A stretch of 64,000 nt of DNA from contig CAZEZP010000025.1 in assembly GCA_964516435.1 (NCBI GenBank), forward strand, positions 81,447-145,446, read 5' to 3'. Origin of the DNA: HGW-17 sp964516435. GTDB lineage: Bacteria > Myxococcota_A > Polyangia > HGW-17. The notes beneath the pieces are model-generated. The model was not told the DNA's origin and ran no database searches. It worked only from the letters and a program-made list of their open reading frames with translations. Below, in pieces: positions 16,249 to 24,127 of this stretch. Both the position numbers and the translations under genes were made by a program. Position 1 is the stretch's first letter; every line of letters starts with the position of its first letter.

Positions 16249-17742
16249 CTACCGGGAGGGGGGACATTCGGCGAGGCGGGGATCCAGGCGGCAGGCGAGC
16301 GCGGTGTACTCCTTCGCGGAAGCCTCGTTGGGCTTGAGTTCCTTGTAGCCGCGGCGCTGCAGGGCGGCCATGGCCAGGCAGCCCGCGGCGTGTCCGGCCT
16401 TGCAGATGCGCTCGTGCAGGGCCGTGAGCATCGCGGCCGTGGTGGAATCCTGGGCCATCATCCTGGGCGCGTAATCCAGGCACACGGGATGCGCGAGATG
16501 GCCGCACACCTGCCCCATCAGCCGTTCACCGGCGGCAGGCGGCGCTTCCCGCCCATCGCTTTCCACGATGAAGCGGCCATACAGCACGCACGATGGGTTC
16601 TGGCCCAGGGAGCCATACGTGCGGCCATGGGCGGCGTATTCGTATTCGTAGTTGGGCATCTGCACGCCCGCGGCGCCCAGGCATGAGGCGCGCGCCTGGA
16701 CTACGGCGGCGCGGCGCTCCTCGGGGGAACCCTTTTCCATGGCGAGGATCCACTCCACGCAGGCGTCCTGGTAGGAATCCGAGCAGGTCTGGCGCAGGAT
16801 CTGCAACGCCCAGCCGCGCTGATCCGGCTCATGGCGCAGCAAAAAGCGCGCGAACTCCGTGCAGGATTCGTTGTCGCCCAGGCGGCAGTGGCGCAGCAGT
16901 TCGTCGCGGCCGGCCCGGGGATCCGGCTGGGTCCAGATCCGGCGGACGTGGCCGGCGGCCCATGCCAGGCAGGCCGCACGATAGTCCATGTCGAAGCAGG
17001 CCTGCTTCAGGAATGGTTCGGCCTGCGGATAGCGTGGCATGTTCTCGAAGAGCGCCCGGCGCGCGATCTCCACCAGTTTGGCGCATCCGAACGTATCGCC
17101 CAGTTTGCAGCCGCGCAGCAGGAAGGGCAGCATCCAGGCCAGATCGCGCTTTTCGACCTGCAGCAGGGGGTCCTGGTAGCAGGCCTCCGCGACACCGCCG
17201 TCGCAGGCCGCCTGCAGGGCCGAAAGCGCGTTGGCCTTGAACATGGCGGCATTCCTGCGCTCCACGACGGAAAGCGCCTGCACCAGGAAAACGCACTGGG
17301 AAGGCTCCTTGCGGCAGGCCTCCAGGCGGTTGAAGAACGCCTGTTTCATCCGGTCGGGCTCCACCCTTGAATCGAGGACCGACACCATGTCCAGTTGCCG
17401 GCAGGCGCGCGTATTTCCCTTGACGCACAAGGCATCCAGGGAGGGTTTCCAGGATTCGGCCGCGGTTCCCGGCATGGGAAAGAGCGTGATGTCCGCCTCG
17501 TCGAGCAGCCGTTCGCAGGCGGCTGAAACACCCCGGCTGCAGGCGGTTTCCAGAACTTGCAACATGCGCAGATCCCCGGTTTCCTCGAGCGCCTGCGCCC
17601 ATTCCCAGCAAGCTTCGGGAGTGCGGCCTTCGCAGATGTCCTGCCGGTCCTGGCGAACGGAAGAACGCGGGGCCCGGGTGCGCGCGCAGGAAAATGCCGC
17701 GGCGAGAATCACGGCCAGCATCAGCAGGGTTTCGGTCTTCAT
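16249..17742 (-). CDS. Sel1/TPR-like Cys-rich lipoprotein
   Basis: A 497-residue predicted lipoprotein: a signal sequence ends in the lipobox AAFSC near residue 19. The mature part is built of short helical repeats, each with paired cysteines, of the type CEGRTPEACWEWAQALEETGD, resembling Sel1-like (TPR) repeats stabilised by disulfides. Such repeat lipoproteins are common in myxobacteria and act as protein-binding scaffolds in the periplasm. The start at 17742 is preceded by AAAGGA. It is convergent with the transglutaminase gene and divergent from rpsT. No partner is evident nearby. Confidence 0.75.
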   Translation of the reverse strand: MKTETLLMLAVILAAAFSCARTRAPRSSVRQDRQDICEGRTPEACWEWAQALEETGDLRMLQVLETACSRGVSAACERLLDEADITLFPMPGTAAESWKPSLDALCVKGNTRACRQLDMVSVLDSRVEPDRMKQAFFNRLEACRKEPSQCVFLVQALSVVERRNAAMFKANALSALQAACDGGVAEACYQDPLLQVEKRDLAWMLPFLLRGCKLGDTFGCAKLVEIARRALFENMPRYPQAEPFLKQACFDMDYRAACLAWAAGHVRRIWTQPDPRAGRDELLRHCRLGDNESCTEFARFLLRHEPDQRGWALQILRQTCSDSYQDACVEWILAMEKGSPEERRAAVVQARASCLGAAGVQMPNYEYEYAAHGRTYGSLGQNPSCVLYGRFIVESDGREAPPAAGERLMGQVCGHLAHPVCLDYAPRMMAQDSTTAAMLTALHERICKAGHAAGCLAMAALQRRGYKELKPNEASAKEYTALACRLDPRLAECPPSR

Positions 17743-17843
17743 GCAGGAATCCTTTCCGCGGGGGCATTCGTATCACATTTTCCAGTTTGGCCACAAGCTG
17801 CCGGCGGGCATCCCTAAAGGTGCAAAATTTCGAACCAAAAGTC

Positions 17844-17872
17844 TTGACAACGCGAACGCCCTCTGCTAATGG
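17844..17872 (+). promoter_or_regulatory. Promoter of rpsT-tRNA-Thr
   Basis: A consensus TTGACA at 17844-17849, a 17-base spacer, and an extended -10 (TGC then TAATGG at 17867-17872) lie about 100 bases before rpsT. The strong -35 box fits a ribosomal protein and tRNA transcript. Confidence 0.6.
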
Positions 17873-17972
17873 TATGCACCTGCCGCGCGGGTGATTGCGC
17901 GGAAAGCCCGGAAATGGCGGCCAGAACCGCTTTCCGGGGAAGAGATCGCATTCGAGGAGTCGCAGGTTCGTC

Positions 17973-18233
17973 ATGGCCCATCATCGTTCCGCTGAAAAAC
18001 GTCATCGTCAGAGCATTGTGCGCAATGCCCGCAACCGTTATTTCATTTCCACGCTGAAAACCTTCATCAAGAAGGCCCGCAAGAGCATCGAGGCCAAGGA
18101 AGAGAACGCGCAGGCGATGCTGCGCAAGGCTTCCGCGTTCATCCAGCACGTGGCGGGCAAGGGGATCATCCACCGGAACAAGGCTTCCCGGCTGGTCTCC
18201 CGCCTGACGAAGTTCTACAACAAGAGCCTGTAA
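17973..18233 (+). CDS. rpsT: Small ribosomal subunit protein bS20
   Basis: An 86-residue, highly basic protein matching bS20 in length and motif: AHHRSAEKRHRQS near the N terminus, LKTFIKKARK in the middle and GIIHRNKASRLVSRL near the C terminus. It binds 16S rRNA and takes part in early 30S assembly. The start at 17973 is used because the family begins MA(N/H)xxSA; GAGGAG lies 13 bases upstream. The stop is only 6 bases before tRNA-Thr, so the two share a transcript that ends at the terminator at 18344-18376. Confidence 0.97.
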   Translation: MAHHRSAEKRHRQSIVRNARNRYFISTLKTFIKKARKSIEAKEENAQAMLRKASAFIQHVAGKGIIHRNKASRLVSRLTKFYNKSL

Positions 18234-18239
18234 GGGCGT

Positions 18240-18315
18240 GCCAGCGTAGCTCAGTCGGTAGAGCAGCTGATTCGTAATCAGCAGGCCATCGGTTCGAGTC
18301 CGATCGCTGGCTCCA
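18240..18315 (+). tRNA. tRNA-Thr (anticodon CGT)
   Basis: A complete 76-base cloverleaf. The acceptor arms GCCAGCG and CGCTGGC pair fully, the anticodon arm is GCTGA-TTCGTAA-TCAGC with CGT at 18273-18275, the T arm is ATCGG-TTCGAGT-CCGAT, and CCA is encoded at 18313-18315. It lies 6 bases downstream of rpsT. Confidence 0.97.
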
Positions 18316-18343
18316 AGCAAAATCCGGAGAAAAGAAGGAAAGG

Positions 18344-18376
18344 CGAGGCATCCGATGGATGCTGGGCCTCGTTTTT
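18344..18376 (+). terminator. Rho-independent terminator after tRNA-Thr
   Basis: An outer stem of CGAGGC with GCCTCG encloses a smaller inner hairpin (ATCC-GAT-GGAT) and is followed directly by five T. It ends the rpsT-tRNA-Thr transcript. The rest of the gap to 18531 holds nothing I can name. Confidence 0.8.
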
Positions 18377-18531
18377 CGCCCTGCGGCCCGCCGCCTTTGG
18401 CCGGCCTTTGGAAGGCCCACTGCCTTTTGGCAGATCGCCAGCCTTTTGGTTACCCGCATTTTTTAAATCTCGACCCTCTTGCTTTTCAATCAGGGTTCGG
18501 AATCGGCTTTTTCCGGGCCGTCAGCCGGAAA

Positions 18532-19893
18532 CTAGAAAAGGAAGCGGGCGAGAGCGAATCCGGCCATGCCGGCCAGAAGGGCCAGCCCCACCCAGAACAC
18601 GGCATCCGGACGCGCGCCGCGCCCAACGTCCGAAGACGGCGAAGGCTGCGGGGAATCGCCAGCGGTGGGATGGGAAGCCGCCGGTGCGGCCGCGGGAATT
18701 CTTTCTGCCTCCCCTTCCCGCTCCATGGCCGGACGCGGCGCCGGAACCGCCGCGAAACGCCCGGTCCGTTCCCGGGCGCGCTGGGCCAGTTTTTCCGGAT
18801 TGGCCATCAGTTCGAGCCAGGCCTCGTCGTCCAGGTCGTCCGGAACCAGGCTCGATGCCTCCAGCCCCTGCGCTTCCGAACGGCCCCAGCCTTCGCCGAA
18901 CCCCTGGTCGAAATCCAGTTCGACATCGTCGGTCGGCGCCGGCTGCGCTTCGTCCTGCACCTCCAGTTCGGCACTGGAGAACGAGCATACGTAGGCGCCC
19001 AGCGCCATGCGGGACAGGCTGATCTTCCGGCGCAGGGCATAGGCTTCGATGTCGGCGACCAGTTCCGCCGCGCTCTGGTAGCGGTAAGCCGGATTCTTGT
19101 CCACTGCTTTTAGCAGGATCTTCTCCAGATCCGGATCGATGCCCGGCCGCACGACGGAAGGCAGGGGAACGGGCTTGTGCAGGATGGCTTCCTGCGCCTC
19201 CTGGGGCGTGCCGCGGAACAGGCGGCGGGCCAGCACGAGCTCGTACAGGATGACGCCCAGACCGAACAGGTCCACGCGGTGGTCGACCGCATGGCCGGCA
19301 ATGGCTTCCGGCGCCATGTAATTGACCTTTCCTGCCACGATGTCGGCGCTCCTGTCCGCGGAAATCTCTCCGGATTCCGCCTTCGCCACGCCGAAATCCA
19401 CGAGTTTGGCAATACCGTTGCGGGTGACGAGGATGTTCGACGGCGTCACGTCGCGATGCACCAGATGCAACGGCTTTCCGCGCGAATCCGCAAGCGAGTG
19501 GACCACCTGCAGACCCTCCGCCACCTGGGCCACGATGCACAGGGCATGCTCCAGCGGCAGGAATTTCTTCCGGGCGATCGAGGCACGCACGATGCCCATC
19601 AGATCCATGCCGTCGATGTACTCCATGACCATGTACAGGCCGGATTCGTCTTCGCCGATGTCGTACACCTGCACCAGGTTGGGATGATGGAAGCGTCCCG
19701 ACAGGACGGCTTCCTGGATGAACAGGCCGCGCATGAGGGAATCCCCGGCCAGTTCCGGATGCAGGCGCTTGATCACCACCTGGCGCTGGAACTGGTACCG
19801 GCCCTGCTGCACGGCCACGAAGAGTTCGCCCATGCCGCCGGCGGCGATTTTGCGAAGGATCTGATATTCGGTATTCAAATGCTTTTTTTCCAT
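18532..19893 (-). CDS. Membrane Ser/Thr protein kinase (Hanks type)
   Basis: A 453-residue kinase. The N-terminal domain has a glycine loop (IAAGGMGELF), the ATP lysine K42 in VVIKRL, the catalytic HRDVTPSN with D148, and DFG at 166-168, followed by an APE-like YMAPEA, so it should be active. Residues 290-430 form an acidic and Pro/Ala-rich linker, and a membrane helix lies at the very C terminus (about 430-452), ending in RFLF; the kinase domain faces the cytoplasm. No sensor domain is present outside the membrane. It is the last gene of a minus-strand group, 3 bp after nagZ. Coupling to cell-wall recycling genes suggests, but does not show, a role in envelope signalling. Confidence 0.92.
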   Translation of the reverse strand: MEKKHLNTEYQILRKIAAGGMGELFVAVQQGRYQFQRQVVIKRLHPELAGDSLMRGLFIQEAVLSGRFHHPNLVQVYDIGEDESGLYMVMEYIDGMDLMGIVRASIARKKFLPLEHALCIVAQVAEGLQVVHSLADSRGKPLHLVHRDVTPSNILVTRNGIAKLVDFGVAKAESGEISADRSADIVAGKVNYMAPEAIAGHAVDHRVDLFGLGVILYELVLARRLFRGTPQEAQEAILHKPVPLPSVVRPGIDPDLEKILLKAVDKNPAYRYQSAAELVADIEAYALRRKISLSRMALGAYVCSFSSAELEVQDEAQPAPTDDVELDFDQGFGEGWGRSEAQGLEASSLVPDDLDDEAWLELMANPEKLAQRARERTGRFAAVPAPRPAMEREGEAERIPAAAPAASHPTAGDSPQPSPSSDVGRGARPDAVFWVGLALLAGMAGFALARFLF

Positions 19894-19896
19894 GAT

Positions 19897-20934
19897 TCAA
19901 TCCCGGGCGTCCCAGCGCTCCAGCGTGCGCTGCGCCGCTTCCAGCCAGGCTTCACGATCCTCGAACGGCCTTGCGCAGGACGCCCGCAACTGCATCCGCT
20001 CCACGCGGGCGATGCGTTCTTCCACGGCCGTTTTCCGGGCGGCCTCCACCATGGACCTTTTCACGCCGGCGATGCATTCCTCCAGGAATTCCTGGGAAGC
20101 GCACACCATGAGCATGTCCAGGCCGGCATCCAGCGCGCGCACGGCCAGATCCCGATGAAAATCCCGCATGGCGCCCATTTCCAGATCATCGGAGACCAGG
20201 ATGCCGGAAAAGGGGATTTCGCGCGCACGCCGGATCCAGGCCGCCGACAGCGTGGCGGGAAGAGAAGCGTCCAGTGCCGGAACCCTCACATGCGCCGTCA
20301 TCAGGAAATCCAGCGACCGGGCCAGTTCCCGGAAGGGCTTCATGTGGATGCTTTCCATGGCGTCCATCGGAAGATCGCACGTGGGAAGCCGCTCGTGGGA
20401 ATCGGCGAGCGTGTCCCCGTGTCCCGGGAAATGCTTGCCGCAGGTGAAAATGCCTTCGTCCTGCAGCCCCTGCACAAAGGCACCCGCGTGCCGGATCACG
20501 GCGTCGGGATGCGTTCCGAAGGCGCGGTTCCCGATGACCCGGTTCTCGGGGCGGGTCCATACGTCCAGCACGGGCGCGAAATCCGTGTTGAAGCCGAAAT
20601 GCGCCAGTTCCCGTGCCATCAGGCGCGCCACGGTCCGCGTGAGCGCGGGGTCCCCCGCGGCAGCCAGATCGAAGGCCGCTGGCCAGGGCAGACTGCGGAT
20701 GCGCGCCACGCGGCCGCCTTCCTGATCCACGCCCAGCAGCAGGTGCCCGGGGCCCTTCCAGCGGGCATGCAGTTCCCGCGTCAGTTCCAGGAGTTCCTCG
20801 TGCGTGGCGAAGTTGCGCGCGAACAGGATGATTCCGCCGATGGCGCCCTTTTCCAGCCGTCGCCGCAGGTTTTCGGGAATGTCCGGGCCCGGGAAGCCGG
20901 CCCAGAAGAGGCATCCGGGATCGGGGCGGCTCAT
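19897..20934 (-). CDS. nagZ: Beta-N-acetylhexosaminidase, GH3 family
   Basis: A 345-residue cytosolic GH3 enzyme that removes N-acetylglucosamine from muropeptides during peptidoglycan recycling. Signatures are GVDQEGGRVAR near residue 65, KHFPGHGDT near 167 with the family's His/Asp loop, and SDDLEMGAM near 250 with the catalytic nucleophile Asp. Length and order fit NagZ. The start at 20934 overlaps the stop of the upstream ROK kinase gene as ATGA, so translation is probably coupled; a longer frame reaching 21093 is not supported. The pairing with a ROK sugar kinase makes sense for handling released amino sugar. Assignment is strong; exact substrate preference is inferred. Confidence 0.9.
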   Translation of the reverse strand: MSRPDPGCLFWAGFPGPDIPENLRRRLEKGAIGGIILFARNFATHEELLELTRELHARWKGPGHLLLGVDQEGGRVARIRSLPWPAAFDLAAAGDPALTRTVARLMARELAHFGFNTDFAPVLDVWTRPENRVIGNRAFGTHPDAVIRHAGAFVQGLQDEGIFTCGKHFPGHGDTLADSHERLPTCDLPMDAMESIHMKPFRELARSLDFLMTAHVRVPALDASLPATLSAAWIRRAREIPFSGILVSDDLEMGAMRDFHRDLAVRALDAGLDMLMVCASQEFLEECIAGVKRSMVEAARKTAVEERIARVERMQLRASCARPFEDREAWLEAAQRTLERWDARD

Positions 20935-21848
20935 GCGTCCTCCCGCTCTGCCAAAAGAGCGCCGGCGAAGGCGGCCGCCCCGATGATGCCGGCCTGGTAG
21001 CCCAGTTTCGGAGCCGCCCAGCGCACGGCGCCAGGCACGCGCCGCTCCACGAGCGCGCGCACCCGGGATGCGAACGTGGGACAGCCTTCCCACACCGTGC
21101 CGCCGACCATGATCACGCCGGGATCGGCGAGCATCACGGCATCACAGAGCGCACGGGCGGTCATGGCCGCCAGATGGTCCAGAATTTCGGAAGCGCGCGC
21201 ATCCGCTGCGGCCGCGGCGGCATCCAGATGCCCCATGTGCTCCACGGCGAACGGCACGCGCCCCTGGATCCAGCGCGAAAAGTTCAGCCCTCCCACGAAC
21301 GCCTCCAGGCAGCCACGCCGGCCGCAGCCGCACGCGGGGGCATCCGGGGAGGCATCCGCCAGGACGTGTCCGATCTCCATCGCCTGGCCGCGGGCGCCCT
21401 CCACCAGACGGCCTTCGGAGACGAGCCCGCCACCCACGCCCGTGCCGAAGAACACGGCCAGCATATGGCGCGCGGAAGAATCCTCAAGCGCCAGGAACTC
21501 GCCCCAGGTGATGGCGTTGACGTCGTTGAGCACCACCACCGGCACGCCGCAGGCATCCTCGAGCACCTGCGCGAGGGGCGCATCGGTCCAGTCCAGGTTG
21601 GGAGCGCGCTCCACCCGGCGGTGGGCGGCGTCCACCATTCCGGCCACCGCCACCCCCACGCCATCCACGGGGCCGACACGCCGGATCTCCTCCGCCAGGA
21701 TGGCCGCCACCCCTCGAAAATCCCGGGTTCCCAGGGGACGCAGGCGGGCATCGGCGCAGGTGGGCATCTTTCCGGCACCGCCCATCGGCACCGCGCCGCA
21801 GCGCACGTTGGTGCCGCCCAGATCCAGTCCAGCCATTCTCCTCGTCAT
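20931..21848 (-). CDS. ROK-family sugar kinase
   Basis: A 305-residue ROK protein. DLGGTNVRCG at the N terminus is the phosphate-binding loop, LNDVNAITWGE carries the catalytic region, FFGTGVGGG binds nucleotide, and CGCGRRGCLEAF is the zinc-binding ROK signature. There is no N-terminal winged helix, so it is an enzyme and not a NagC-type repressor. ROK kinases phosphorylate glucose, N-acetylglucosamine or N-acetylmannosamine; with nagZ overlapping by four bases, N-acetylglucosamine kinase is a fair guess. The start at 21848 is chosen because GAGGAG lies 7 bases before it; the ATG at 21836 would be too close to its site. Confidence 0.9.
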   Translation of the reverse strand: MTRRMAGLDLGGTNVRCGAVPMGGAGKMPTCADARLRPLGTRDFRGVAAILAEEIRRVGPVDGVGVAVAGMVDAAHRRVERAPNLDWTDAPLAQVLEDACGVPVVVLNDVNAITWGEFLALEDSSARHMLAVFFGTGVGGGLVSEGRLVEGARGQAMEIGHVLADASPDAPACGCGRRGCLEAFVGGLNFSRWIQGRVPFAVEHMGHLDAAAAAADARASEILDHLAAMTARALCDAVMLADPGVIMVGGTVWEGCPTFASRVRALVERRVPGAVRWAAPKLGYQAGIIGAAAFAGALLAEREDA

Positions 21849-21917
21849 CCGTGGCTCCTCATGCATGATGGTTCCCATTGCGAACCGGCCATCGCCACGC
21901 GGGCGGGCGCGAAAGCG

Positions 21918-22118
21918 TCAAAACAGTTCGAAATCCTTGCAGAACGTGACGGAAGTGCCGGCGCGACCCTTCAGAGCCTCCTGGCGGTGCTCCCCGTTGG
22001 GCCAGAAGAAGGAGCAGGCATCGCGCGGCGCATCGAAATGGATGCAGGATTCGCATCCGCACAGGAAGCCGAACCGAACCGATTCCACGAGAAAGGTTTC
22101 ATTTTTTTTCTGCTGCAT
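21918..22118 (-). CDS. Small Cys-rich protein, probable metal binder
   Basis: A 66-residue protein with C20, C22, C25 and C35 and a histidine at 44 (FLCGCESCIHF and DACSFFWPNGEH), a pattern suited to a zinc or iron site. Similar tiny CxCxxC proteins are common and uncharacterised in anaerobes. It is the first gene after a good minus-strand promoter (22140-22168) and leads the ROK, nagZ and kinase genes. Translation from ATG 22118 is preceded by AGGTG. The family was not recognised and function is unknown. Confidence 0.6.
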   Translation of the reverse strand: MQQKKNETFLVESVRFGFLCGCESCIHFDAPRDACSFFWPNGEHRQEALKGRAGTSVTFCKDFELF

Positions 22119-22139
22119 GCCGGCACCTGCGCCGGCGCA

Positions 22140-22168
22140 TTTGTACCGGTTCCCGCGAAAATCGTCAA
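22140..22168 (-). promoter_or_regulatory. Promoter for the small Cys protein, ROK, nagZ and kinase genes
   Basis: Read on the minus strand: TTGACG at 22168-22163, a 17-base spacer and TACAAA at 22145-22140, 21 bases before the ATG at 22118. It is divergent from the ArsR promoter. Confidence 0.55.
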
Positions 22169-22271
22169 TGCCGCCGAAACGGCATCCCGCCGGCGGCCAG
22201 CCGCAACGGCAGACGGCCCCGGCCGTTCCGGGCACCCAAACGCGCGCGCCGAAAAAATGCCGCAGGGGGGC

Positions 22272-22299
22272 TTGACACGGGAGGAAACGAATATATACC
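22272..22299 (+). promoter_or_regulatory. Promoter of the ArsR-thioredoxin operon
   Basis: A consensus TTGACA at 22272-22277 and TATACC at 22294-22299 with a 16-base spacer. A perfect inverted repeat begins 8 bases downstream, where a bound repressor would block transcription start. Confidence 0.65.
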
Positions 22300-22307
22300 G
22301 TTTGCGG

Positions 22308-22329
22308 CATATATCGATTTCGATATATG
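22308..22329 (+). promoter_or_regulatory. Likely ArsR operator, perfect 10-2-10 inverted repeat
   Basis: CATATATCGA, two bases, TCGATATATG: both arms match exactly. The site overlaps the expected transcription start of the arsR-like gene 50 bases downstream, the usual place for autorepression by ArsR-type dimers. Confidence 0.75.
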
Positions 22330-22378
22330 TTGCGGCGGCGGACGGTCATGCCGCCATCCGGCCGCGGGAGGACGGGAC

Positions 22379-22720
22379 ATGCAGGAAAACGTCAACATCA
22401 ATGCCGAAGAGATGGCTGCCATGCTGGCGGTGTTCACCAACGTCCCGCGGCTGCGCATCGTGGAGCGGCTGCTGGCCGGCCCCTGCATCGTGGGCGACCT
22501 GGTGCGCGAGACCGGCTATGCCCAGGCCGTGATTTCCAAGCAGATCGGCATTCTGCGGGATGCCGGCCTGCTGCAGTGCAACCCGCAGGGGCGCTGCAGG
22601 GAATACAAGCTCGCGGATGCGAGCGCCGTGAAGAACCTGCTCGAGGCCGCTTCAGGCATGGTGGCGGCGGCGGCCTTAAACCAGCGGGAATGCGAAAAAC
22701 TGCGCCGCAACGGGAACTGA
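22379..22720 (+). CDS. ArsR-family winged-helix repressor
   Basis: A 113-residue ArsR/SmtB-type regulator. The winged helix spans about residues 15-90: RLRIVERLLAGPCIVGDLV, then the recognition helix in QAVISKQIGILRDAGLL and the wing at CNPQGRCREYKL. One Cys sits near the alpha-3 position used for metal sensing (GPCIVGDL) and two more flank the wing, so a metal or thiol-redox signal is possible. GGGAGGA lies 7 bases before the ATG. It should repress its own promoter through the palindrome at 22308-22329 and so control the downstream thioredoxin-type genes. The inducer is not deducible; a redox role is inferred from the operon. Confidence 0.9.
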   Translation: MQENVNINAEEMAAMLAVFTNVPRLRIVERLLAGPCIVGDLVRETGYAQAVISKQIGILRDAGLLQCNPQGRCREYKLADASAVKNLLEAASGMVAAAALNQRECEKLRRNGN

Positions 22721-22743
22721 TTCCACACGACAGGAGGTGTGTC

Positions 22744-23361
22744 ATGATTGAAGTCGTAACCAGTTACAAACAACTCGAAACTTCCACGGACCATCTGGCG
22801 GGTCCCCTGATCCTCGGCTTTTTCGGAGATTTTTCGCAAAGCGCTACGCAAACCCTGCCCGCGTTCAAGGCTTTTTGCGAAAAGCATCCGCAACTGCCGG
22901 CCTATCTCGTGGACGTGGGCAAGGTCAAGGATGTGCACGGGCATTTCCAGGTGACCCAGGTGCCAGCCGTTGTGCTCGTCAGGGGCGGGCGCGTGGTGAA
23001 CCGCGTGGTGGGGACGGCCACCGTGGCATCCTATGAAGCCGCCTTCCTGGCTGCCGATGGCTCTCCCGCCACCGCGTCGAAGGCGGCCGAATCCAAGAAG
23101 CCGGGGCATTCCGTGACCGTGTACACGACCCAGAGTTGCCCGTGGTGCGTGCGGGTGAAGAACTACCTGCGCCAGATGAACGTGCCCTTCAAGGAAATCG
23201 ACGTGGGCCGGGACCACGCGGCCGCCATGGAACTGGTGCGCCGCACCGGGCAGACGGGGGTGCCGCAACTGAACATCGACGGACATTACGTCATCGGCTT
23301 CGACAAACCCAAGATCGACCGGCTCCTGGGCCTTTCGGGAGCCGCGTCCATGGCGAACTGA
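22744..23361 (+). CDS. Thioredoxin-like / glutaredoxin fusion protein
   Basis: A 205-residue two-domain protein. Residues 1-100 have a thioredoxin fold (FHVTQVPAVV-type cis-Pro segment: GHFQVTQVPAVVLV) but lack the CxxC motif, with GDFSQSAT in its place. After an Ala/Lys linker, residues 120-200 form a glutaredoxin with CPWC at 132-135 and TGVPQLNIDG as the cis-Pro loop. The N-terminal half may bind a partner while the C-terminal half exchanges disulfides. The strong ribosome site AGGAGGTG precedes the start at 22744; longer upstream readings are not supported. It follows arsR by 23 bp and precedes a GroES-like gene. Confidence 0.88.
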   Translation: MIEVVTSYKQLETSTDHLAGPLILGFFGDFSQSATQTLPAFKAFCEKHPQLPAYLVDVGKVKDVHGHFQVTQVPAVVLVRGGRVVNRVVGTATVASYEAAFLAADGSPATASKAAESKKPGHSVTVYTTQSCPWCVRVKNYLRQMNVPFKEIDVGRDHAAAMELVRRTGQTGVPQLNIDGHYVIGFDKPKIDRLLGLSGAASMAN

Positions 23362-23381
23362 CGATTGCACCGAGGAGGTAG

Positions 23382-23675
23382 ATGAACATGAAAATCAAGC
23401 CCGTGAACGAGAAAGTCCTGCTGCGTCCCGTCCAGGTGGAGGAAACCGCGGGCGGCATCCTGCTGCCGCCCTCCTCGCGCGAGGAACCCGACATGGCCGA
23501 AGTGGTAGCCGTTTCCGAACAGGTGACGGGATGGGACCTCGCGGCCGGCGACAGGGTGCTGGTCAAGAAGTTCTCCGGCACGGAAATCGAGTGGGAAGGC
23601 GAAAAATTGCGGTTCGTGGACGTGGGGGATCTTCTGGCCAAGTGGGTCGAGGCCGACGAGATTCCGGAAAACTGA
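23382..23675 (+). CDS. GroES-like (Cpn10) co-chaperonin, stand-alone
   Basis: A 97-residue Cpn10-type protein: KIKPVNEKVLLRPVQVEET at the N terminus, AGGILLPPSS as the mobile loop region and GDRVLVKKFSGTEIEWEG in the barrel match GroES. No groEL is adjacent; instead the gene lies between two thioredoxin-fold genes in an ArsR-controlled operon. GAGGAGGT lies before the start. A dedicated co-chaperonin for redox stress is possible, or a GroES homologue with another role. The family is clear; the purpose of the location is unknown. Confidence 0.9.
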   Translation: MNMKIKPVNEKVLLRPVQVEETAGGILLPPSSREEPDMAEVVAVSEQVTGWDLAAGDRVLVKKFSGTEIEWEGEKLRFVDVGDLLAKWVEADEIPEN

Positions 23676-23736
23676 TGGATGGATAAATATAAATATTATT
23701 GCAATATATGATTGCAATACATGAAAGGACAATACA

Positions 23737-24081
23737 ATGCTTCAAACCAATCTCGAACACATTCAGACCATGGAACAATATGAAGAAATCCTCAAGAGCG
23801 GGCAGAAGGCGGTCATCGTGTGCGGCCGGATGGGACCCATGTGCATCCCCGTGTACGACGCCATGGAAACCCTGCGCTCCAAGTATCCGGACATCCGGTT
23901 CACAGACATGGAATTCGATGCGCCGGTGGCCATGAAGACCATCCGCCAGTTGCCCGAGACGCGCTCCTTCACCGGCCTGCCGTTCACGGTGTATTTCAGG
24001 GACGGCAAGGTGGCGGCGGCGACCACGAGCATCCAGACCAAGCAGCAGATCAAGGAAATCCTGGATTCGAAGATGAAATAG
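23737..24081 (+). CDS. Thioredoxin-fold protein with altered active site
   Basis: A 114-residue thioredoxin-like protein. The active-site region reads CGRMGPMCIPVYD: C36 matches the second cysteine of a normal CGPC site, the residue at the first position is glycine, and an extra cysteine (C29) lies seven residues upstream. TGLPFTVYF is the cis-Pro loop. The enzyme may form an unusual C29-C36 pair or act through one cysteine. AAAGGA precedes the start. The 61-base gap before it is AT-rich and holds two ATTGCAAT octamers. It lies directly before trxB and is a likely substrate of that reductase. Confidence 0.82.
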   Translation: MLQTNLEHIQTMEQYEEILKSGQKAVIVCGRMGPMCIPVYDAMETLRSKYPDIRFTDMEFDAPVAMKTIRQLPETRSFTGLPFTVYFRDGKVAAATTSIQTKQQIKEILDSKMK

Positions 24082-24127
24082 CTGCGGCGGCACGGCTGCG
24101 CGCGTCGCGTCGGGAAAGGAGGCGGCC

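Noticed and set aside
18377..18531. A second RNA gene after the tRNA
   Set aside because: Only short CCTTTTGG-like repeats are seen; no tRNA or other recognisable RNA fold.
20931..21848. ROK protein as a NagC-type repressor
   Set aside because: It lacks the N-terminal winged helix and starts directly with the sugar-kinase phosphate loop.
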